A stretch of 8,867 nucleotides of DNA, taken from contig CAIYOB010000891.1 in the NCBI GenBank assembly GCA_903927685.1, positions 1-8,867 of the forward strand. The letters are read 5' to 3'. Below are positions 4,699-8,867 of the stretch, piece by piece (positions within the stretch are counted from its first letter, which is position 1; every line of letters begins with the position of its first letter). The position numbers and the translations under genes were made by a program. The notes beneath the pieces were generated by a model that made no database searches, was not told the origin of the DNA, and saw only the letters and a program-made list of their open reading frames with translations. This DNA comes from an uncultured Planctomycetaceae bacterium. GTDB taxonomy: Bacteria; Planctomycetota; Planctomycetia; Pirellulales; Pirellulaceae.

Positions 4699-7485
4699 TC
4701 ACTTCGCCCCCAGCCACACCGGACTGCTCCACGCAATCTCTTCGTCCTTGAGGACCACTCGCACGTAATAGTAGCTGCGGCCTTGCTCCGGGGCCGTGTC
4801 GACGAACGTCAGGTCGGCGTCGCGGGCCGCTGGCTGGTTCGTATAGATGAACCGGTTGTTGCGGCAGACTTCGATCCGGTCGATCTCCTGCGGACAGCGG
4901 GCGACGATCTTGACCGTGACGGGGCCGCGCGGCGACTCGGCGACCTTCTCGCCCATCAGGTGCCCGTCGACGCGCACGTCCAGGAAGATCCTGGCCGCCG
5001 TGGTGCCGAAACAGTGCCGCTGGCGCAGCGCCTGCAGCACGGCCGGGCGGGTCAGTTCGGGCGCGAATACGCACGCCTTGCCGTAGCCGCCGCCGTGGTC
5101 CGGGCTGGCGATCACGCCGATCACCACGCCGCGGGCCCAGGCGTCCTGGAGGAAATAGCCGGGCTGCGGCACCGTGCGGCCGGCTTCGCGCGGCGTGCCC
5201 TTGTACTCGTACGAGCCCCGCACTTGAAAGATCTCGGCCACAGGTTGTGCTGTCTCGTCGGTGAAGTTCCAGTCGGTGGGCACGTTGCCCGTGTCGGCCA
5301 GTTGGTGCGGAATGTGAATGAAGTCGGCGCTCAGCTTCCGCAAATCCTCCCAGACCTGGGCCGGCGTCTGGCGGTTCCGCGCGTTCCACCAGCGGGGAAA
5401 ATAGGCGTCGCCCAGGATCAAGTTGCGATGGCCGTAGAAGCCGTACGGATGCTCGGCACTGTATTCCTCGAACGTCGATGTCCACTCCTCGGCCAAGAAC
5501 GTCAAGTAGCGGCCGGGATCGTCGTTGACTCGCGCCAACTTGGCCGTGTACGACCACAGATACGGATTCACGTTATAGCCGTGATCGGTCGAACAGGCGA
5601 AGTTCAGCCGGTTGATGTCGCGCGAAAACTGATAGTCCTCTTCGATCGACTGGTCGCCCAGGCGATTGCAGACCGAGACGTCGGAGTGCTGGTGCAGGTC
5701 GCCGTAGAACAGCTTCAGCGTCTGGCCCTGGTACTCGATCTCCGGAGTCGGCGTGTCCTCGCCACGGGCGACGCGCAGCTCCGCGGCTTCAAACGGCTCG
5801 TCCGGCTCGACCAGCGGCTCCAATTGGACGGCCCCGGCCGCGGGCAGCGTGCCCGGCTGGTACGCCGCCAAGAACACGTTGCTGACGGCGCTGGCCGTCA
5901 AATCCACGTCGCTCCAGCTGGTCGGCATATTGTCGGCCTGGTAGCACACCGCCCAGCGCTCCCCGATCGGCGCCAAGGAGGGCCGCCGGTCCAGGCCCTT
6001 CTGCGGCGAGATCGGCTGGGCAGGCGTCCAGCGGTGGCCGTCGAAGCAGGTCAGGAACGTATCCCAGCCAGCCCGCGGCAGGTGCGGCTTGAGGAACGCC
6101 ACCCACATCCGGCCGCTGCGGTCGAAGGCCAACGACGCCGCCTCCGACCGCTGCCACAGTGGAGAGTCGCGATAACCTTGCGGAGCCAGCAGGCGAGCGC
6201 CTTCCAGCTTGGCGATCACGATCCGGCGGAAATTCGTGCGGCCCACGTAGTATTGCTCGACCGTCGCATTCTCGTACGCCAGCCACACGTCCCGCTCGCG
6301 GGCCACCAGCCGCGGGTGCCGATCCACGCCTGGGGCCTGACTCAAACGCACCTCGTCGCTCCACACTCCGGCGCTGGTCCGCTGGCGGCAGTAGATGTCG
6401 TAGTTGTGGTTGCGAAAGCTGTGCCAGGCGACGAACACCGCGCCATCCGCCGTCGCGGCGAGCGCGGGATTGTACGAGTTATGTTCCGGCGGACTGAGCG
6501 CCAGGGGCTCGGCCAACTGGCCGTCCCGCAGCGAGGCGACGAAGACTTGCCGGCAACCGTTCCGATTCGACTCCCAAGCGACCCACAGCGTGCCCGCGTG
6601 CCAGGTCGCGGCCGGGTTGACGTCTACGGCGGGGTCCGAGCTGATGGCGACAGGCCGTCCCGGACCCTCGGCCCCGCAGGTGACGGCGTACACGTCCCAA
6701 TTCCGCTCCAATTCGGCCGCGTACAACACCGCGGCCTGCGAGCCCGCGGCCGTCGCGGTCACGCCCACCACGTACGCCTTGTCGCCCACCGCGACCGGCC
6801 ACGTGCCGCGGGCGGCCAAACCGTCGCCGGTCGCCTGATAACGAGCAAACTGCAGCGAGTCCACGCCGTCGCGAAAGCTGTTCCAGGCCACGACCAGCGA
6901 GCCGTCTTCGAGCTGGGCCAACGCCGGCTCGTCGTTGAAGCCCTCGTCGCGGCTGACCGACGTCACGCGCGGCATGACCGTCTCGAGCAACCGGACGTCG
7001 TCCACCCAGATCCGCCCCGGCGGCGCGGCGTGGGCGGACGGGGCGATCAGTTCCAACTCGATCGTCCCGTCGGCGTCGACCGCGATGGGCGCCGTGTAGG
7101 TGCGCCAGCGGGGCGTCAGATTCTCCCAGGCGGCCACGTTTTCCCGCTGGGCGCCGCGGCGGACCCACAGCACGAGTTTCGTCTTGTTCGTGCCCCGGGC
7201 TGCGATCTGGAACTCGTATCGATTGCCCGCCCGGACCGCCACGCGCTGGCGCAACGACAGGTGCGAATCGGGCTGGGTGACCTCGCCGGTCAGGCACGCC
7301 TGGCCCGTGGCCGCCGCGCCGGGTTCTTTCACCAGTTCGTGCCTCGGATCGGGCGTCCAGCCGGTGACGCCCTGCTCAAATCCGCCGTTGACGATCACGT
7401 CAGCCGGCTCGGCGGCAGGAAGCCTTGCCGGAGAAGGGAACGCGCAGGGCACGACGACCAGGACCAGGATCAGAATCCGTTTCAT
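4699..7485 (-). CDS. Exported multidomain protein: jelly-roll-like, seven-unit beta-propeller and PHP/DUF3604-like hydrolase domain
   Basis: The start is ATG at 7485, with GGAG nine bases upstream; an upstream in-frame start at 7509 would spoil the signal peptide. The 928-residue product opens with a signal peptide (MKRILILVLVVV, cleavage near AA-EPA at 25). Residues 31-170 (VNGGFEQGVTGW to IWVDDVRLLE) resemble a carbohydrate-binding jelly roll (CBM4/9-like). Residues about 182-542 contain seven units of the type NPA...L.VAW.S.R....IY (for example LWVAWESNRNG, VFVAWHSFRNHNYDIY), predicting a seven-bladed propeller. Residues 590-830 look like a PHP-superfamily metal hydrolase: YGDLHQHSD (H598, H600), STDHG (D634, H635), AEEW (E666/E667), GHRN (H686), HIPHQ (H724, H727) and SPDHGG (D796, H797). 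A small beta domain ends the protein. Substrate is unknown; a cell-envelope or periplasmic phosphoesterase or glycan-related role is a guess. Confidence 0.88.
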   Translation of the reverse strand: MKRILILVLVVVPCAFPSPARLPAAEPADVIVNGGFEQGVTGWTPDPRHELVKEPGAAATGQACLTGEVTQPDSHLSLRQRVAVRAGNRYEFQIAARGTNKTKLVLWVRRGAQRENVAAWENLTPRWRTYTAPIAVDADGTIELELIAPSAHAAPPGRIWVDDVRLLETVMPRVTSVSRDEGFNDEPALAQLEDGSLVVAWNSFRDGVDSLQFARYQATGDGLAARGTWPVAVGDKAYVVGVTATAAGSQAAVLYAAELERNWDVYAVTCGAEGPGRPVAISSDPAVDVNPAATWHAGTLWVAWESNRNGCRQVFVASLRDGQLAEPLALSPPEHNSYNPALAATADGAVFVAWHSFRNHNYDIYCRQRTSAGVWSDEVRLSQAPGVDRHPRLVARERDVWLAYENATVEQYYVGRTNFRRIVIAKLEGARLLAPQGYRDSPLWQRSEAASLAFDRSGRMWVAFLKPHLPRAGWDTFLTCFDGHRWTPAQPISPQKGLDRRPSLAPIGERWAVCYQADNMPTSWSDVDLTASAVSNVFLAAYQPGTLPAAGAVQLEPLVEPDEPFEAAELRVARGEDTPTPEIEYQGQTLKLFYGDLHQHSDVSVCNRLGDQSIEEDYQFSRDINRLNFACSTDHGYNVNPYLWSYTAKLARVNDDPGRYLTFLAEEWTSTFEEYSAEHPYGFYGHRNLILGDAYFPRWWNARNRQTPAQVWEDLRKLSADFIHIPHQLADTGNVPTDWNFTDETAQPVAEIFQVRGSYEYKGTPREAGRTVPQPGYFLQDAWARGVVIGVIASPDHGGGYGKACVFAPELTRPAVLQALRQRHCFGTTAARIFLDVRVDGHLMGEKVAESPRGPVTVKIVARCPQEIDRIEVCRNNRFIYTNQPAARDADLTFVDTAPEQGRSYYYVRVVLKDEEIAWSSPVWLGAK

Positions 7486-7573
7486 GGCAAAGACTCCGTG
7501 GGGGTCCATTCAGGTTAACAAATGTGCGGAACGCTGCAACGCCTTGGCGGAGAAGACCGTGGCGGGAGCGAGT

Positions 7574-7700
7574 GTAGCATGGCTCTCCGAGCCGTGCAGG
7601 GCGGGGACTCGCGAATCGCGATCGTCGCTCGACTCGATCTGGTGCCGAGCGGCTTGCGGCGAGCGCAGCGTTTTCCGCACGGCTCGGAGAGCCATGCTAC
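7574..7700. repeat. Pair of facing REP-like hairpins (BIME-like element)
   Basis: A perfect 24-bp inverted repeat has arms at 7574-7597 and 7677-7700, separated by 79 bases. Each arm begins at its outer end with GTAG and continues with a hairpin of its own: CATGGCTC pairs with GAGCCGTG around TCC, with one wobble pair. The tetranucleotide GTAG followed by a short imperfect hairpin is the hallmark of REP sequences mobilised by RAYT transposases, and two facing copies form a BIME. It lies between the Pro/Ala-rich membrane protein gene and the exoprotein gene. No transposase is in the window. The short open frames across it are not genes. A MITE with 24-bp ends is an alternative reading. Confidence 0.75.
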
Positions 7701-7756
7701 GGCGGAGGGAATTCGCCTCGGCGGTACAGCCCGCGAGGCGCCTGCAAAACGCGGCG

Positions 7757-8704
7757 TCAGCTGGTCAGCGAGACCAGCAGGACGACCACCATGCCGATCA
7801 GGAAGGTGGCGGCGACGATCAGGAAGGTCAGGGCCAGGGCCGACGAGCGGGCGCGGGATTCGCGGCGGAGTGATTTGGCGGTGCTGGTCTTGACGGTGGC
7901 CGGCTGAACGCTGCCGCTCAGGGCCGCCGAGACGCTCGAACCGACGGGGCCGGATCGGCCTTGCGGCGACCAGGCGATGGGCCGCGGCGGTGGCGGCTCG
8001 GACGGCTGGCCGCCAGGGCTGGGCGGCGGCACCGGAGGTGGCACGGCCGGCGGCTGGAACCAAGCCGGATTGCCCGGCGGCAGTTGCTGGCCGGGCGCAC
8101 TTGCGGCGGCAGGCTGGCCGACCATTCCGACCGGCGTGGCAGCGGCGGGCGGGCCGTATGCCGCTGCCGGACTTGGAGCCGGATTCGCCGTCGGCACGGC
8201 GGCGCTGGCCAGCGTTACCGGGCCGGCAGCCGGGATCGCGGCGGGCGGTGCCGGCGCAGCGCCGCGCACTTGGTTCGGCCGAGCGAGCGGGACCTCGGGA
8301 CGTACTCCCGCCGGCCCGCCCACGACACCTCGCAACGGCGATTCCTGGGAACTCGGCCGGAGGGGACCAGGCCGCGGTACGGCCGGTGCCGCGGGGATCT
8401 GCGGGACCGGCGCGGCGGGTCGGGCCGGCGACGGGGCCTGGGCCAACGGGGCTTGCGGCAGCGGGGCGTGGGCCAGCGGCCGTTCGGCGCCGCCGCCCGC
8501 GGCTGTACCACCGCTGGCCGGGACGGCCGGAGCCGGGCCTAATCGTTGTTCGGGATTGGCCGGCCGGCCAGCGGCACCTGGGATCGGCGGGGCCGCCTGG
8601 AGCGGCGTTTCCCCCGCGGCTGGAGGCCGTTGTTCTTGGGGATCAGGGGTGGGCACCACAGGCTCCTTCGCTTCAGCAGAAACGGTGTGGACGACTCGCC
8701 CCAT
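7757..8704 (-). CDS. Pro/Ala-rich protein with a C-terminal membrane anchor
   Basis: This 315-residue protein belongs to no family I recognise. The start ATG at 8704 (MGRVVHTVSAEAKEP) has a weak GGTGA just upstream; a TTG at 8731 would add nine residues. About residues 20-270 are low-complexity Pro/Ala/Gly sequence with blocks such as LAHAPLPQAPLAQAPSPA and PPAVPPPVPPPSPGG. A basic segment (SLRRESRARSS) then precedes a single hydrophobic helix of about 25 residues (LALTFLIVAATFLIGMVVVLLV) ending LTS at the C-terminus. By the positive-inside rule it should be tail-anchored, with the long flexible part in the cytoplasm. It may act as a scaffold or spacer, but nothing shows its partner. It lies 51 bases behind the partial gene at the right edge and may share its transcript. 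Confidence 0.75.
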   Translation of the reverse strand: MGRVVHTVSAEAKEPVVPTPDPQEQRPPAAGETPLQAAPPIPGAAGRPANPEQRLGPAPAVPASGGTAAGGGAERPLAHAPLPQAPLAQAPSPARPAAPVPQIPAAPAVPRPGPLRPSSQESPLRGVVGGPAGVRPEVPLARPNQVRGAAPAPPAAIPAAGPVTLASAAVPTANPAPSPAAAYGPPAAATPVGMVGQPAAASAPGQQLPPGNPAWFQPPAVPPPVPPPSPGGQPSEPPPPRPIAWSPQGRSGPVGSSVSAALSGSVQPATVKTSTAKSLRRESRARSSALALTFLIVAATFLIGMVVVLLVSLTS

Positions 8705-8734
8705 TATCACCGACCGCGGCCGATCCCGCAACTC

Positions 8735-8762
8735 GCTCGCATCAGCCGGCTCGCATCAGCCG
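8735..8762. repeat. 14-bp perfect tandem duplication
   Basis: The unit GCTCGCATCAGCCG occurs twice head to tail (8735-8748 and 8749-8762). On the minus strand the first copy read contains the stop codon of the right-edge gene. The second lies in the 51-base gap before the membrane-protein gene. It looks like a slippage duplication of the end of the upstream gene. Confidence 0.6.
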
Positions 8763-8867
8763 CCCGGGGAGTACCGTTTTCCCTGCCAGGTGTCGCGGCG
8801 GCGGAGTTCTGCGTCCAGTGCCGCGCGCAGCGCCGGTTTGTCCAGGCACCAGGCCGGGGCGACCAGG
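8756..8867 (-). CDS. C-terminal end of an unidentified gene (partial)
   Basis: The frame entering from the right edge encodes 36 residues, LVAPAWCLDKPALRAALDAE followed by LRRRDTWQGKRYSPGG, and stops with TGA at 8758-8756. The regular amphipathic composition and lack of stops suggest a real C-terminus with a terminal helix. Another frame across the same bases is Pro/Gly/Arg-rich and less protein-like. Too little is visible to name the product. The stop lies in the first copy (minus-strand order) of the 14-bp tandem repeat, 51 bases before the next start, so the two genes may form an operon. Confidence 0.6.
   Translation of the reverse strand, partial: LVAPAWCLDKPALRAALDAELRRRDTWQGKRYSPGG

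Noticed and set aside
4651..7518. A 955-codon open frame on the plus strand opposite the exoprotein gene
   Set aside because: It is rich in Arg, Gly, Val and His with no domain signature. It mirrors the third-position GC bias of the real minus-strand gene, which has a signal peptide, repeats and catalytic motifs.
7522..7893. Plus-strand open frame across the REP-like pair
   Set aside because: Its protein-like pieces (MALRAV, GSESHAT) are simply the translated hairpin arms, on both sides of a repeat.
7961..8542. Arg/Gly-rich plus-strand open frame opposite the Pro/Ala-rich gene
   Set aside because: It is the antisense shadow of Pro/Ala codons and has no membrane helix, ribosome binding site or recognisable motif.

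Overview
The window is GC-rich and almost all of its genes read on the minus strand. It looks like chromosome of a planctomycete (Planctomycetota, probably near Pirellulales). This is inferred from a DUF1559 protein with a type IV prepilin-like N-terminus, a small planctomycete-style lipoprotein directly behind it, a large secreted multidomain protein, WD40 debris and REP-like intergenic hairpins. No rRNA, tRNA, CRISPR array, transposase or phage gene was found.

Layout from left to right. 1-302 is non-coding; it carries several strong inverted repeats, mostly downstream of cysK. 303-1271 (or 1298) is cysK, cysteine synthase. 1306-1563 is an unrecognised 85-residue ORF with a good ribosome binding site, ending just before cysK. 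1667-1917 is a lipoprotein gene that has lost its middle and is out of frame. 1943-2905 is the DUF1559 pseudopilin-like gene. 2906-3297 holds no convincing gene. 3298-3738, on the plus strand, is a WD40 fragment. 3760-4333 is a type II toxin-antitoxin pair: an intact ribbon-helix-helix antitoxin and a MazF/PemK toxin broken by a one-base frameshift whose lost C-terminus is still readable. The pair has a clear promoter/operator at 4332-4368 and probably a leaderless message. 4503-4676 is a possible 57-residue ORF. 4699-7485 is a 928-residue exported protein with a jelly-roll-like domain, a seven-unit beta-propeller and a PHP/DUF3604-like metal-hydrolase domain. 7574-7700 is a pair of facing REP-like hairpins, each led by GTAG. 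7757-8704 is a Pro/Ala-rich protein with one C-terminal membrane anchor. 8756-8867 is the end of another minus-strand gene.

Functionally this is an accessory-type neighbourhood, not one pathway. cysK is the only clear metabolic gene. At least three loci are decayed or truncated (lipoprotein, mazF, WD40), which suggests a region undergoing gene erosion. The most unusual intact gene is the propeller-PHP exoprotein. The best small-scale signals are the REP pair, the recoverable mazF frameshift and the overlapping hairpins behind cysK. I do not see a clearly new multi-gene system.
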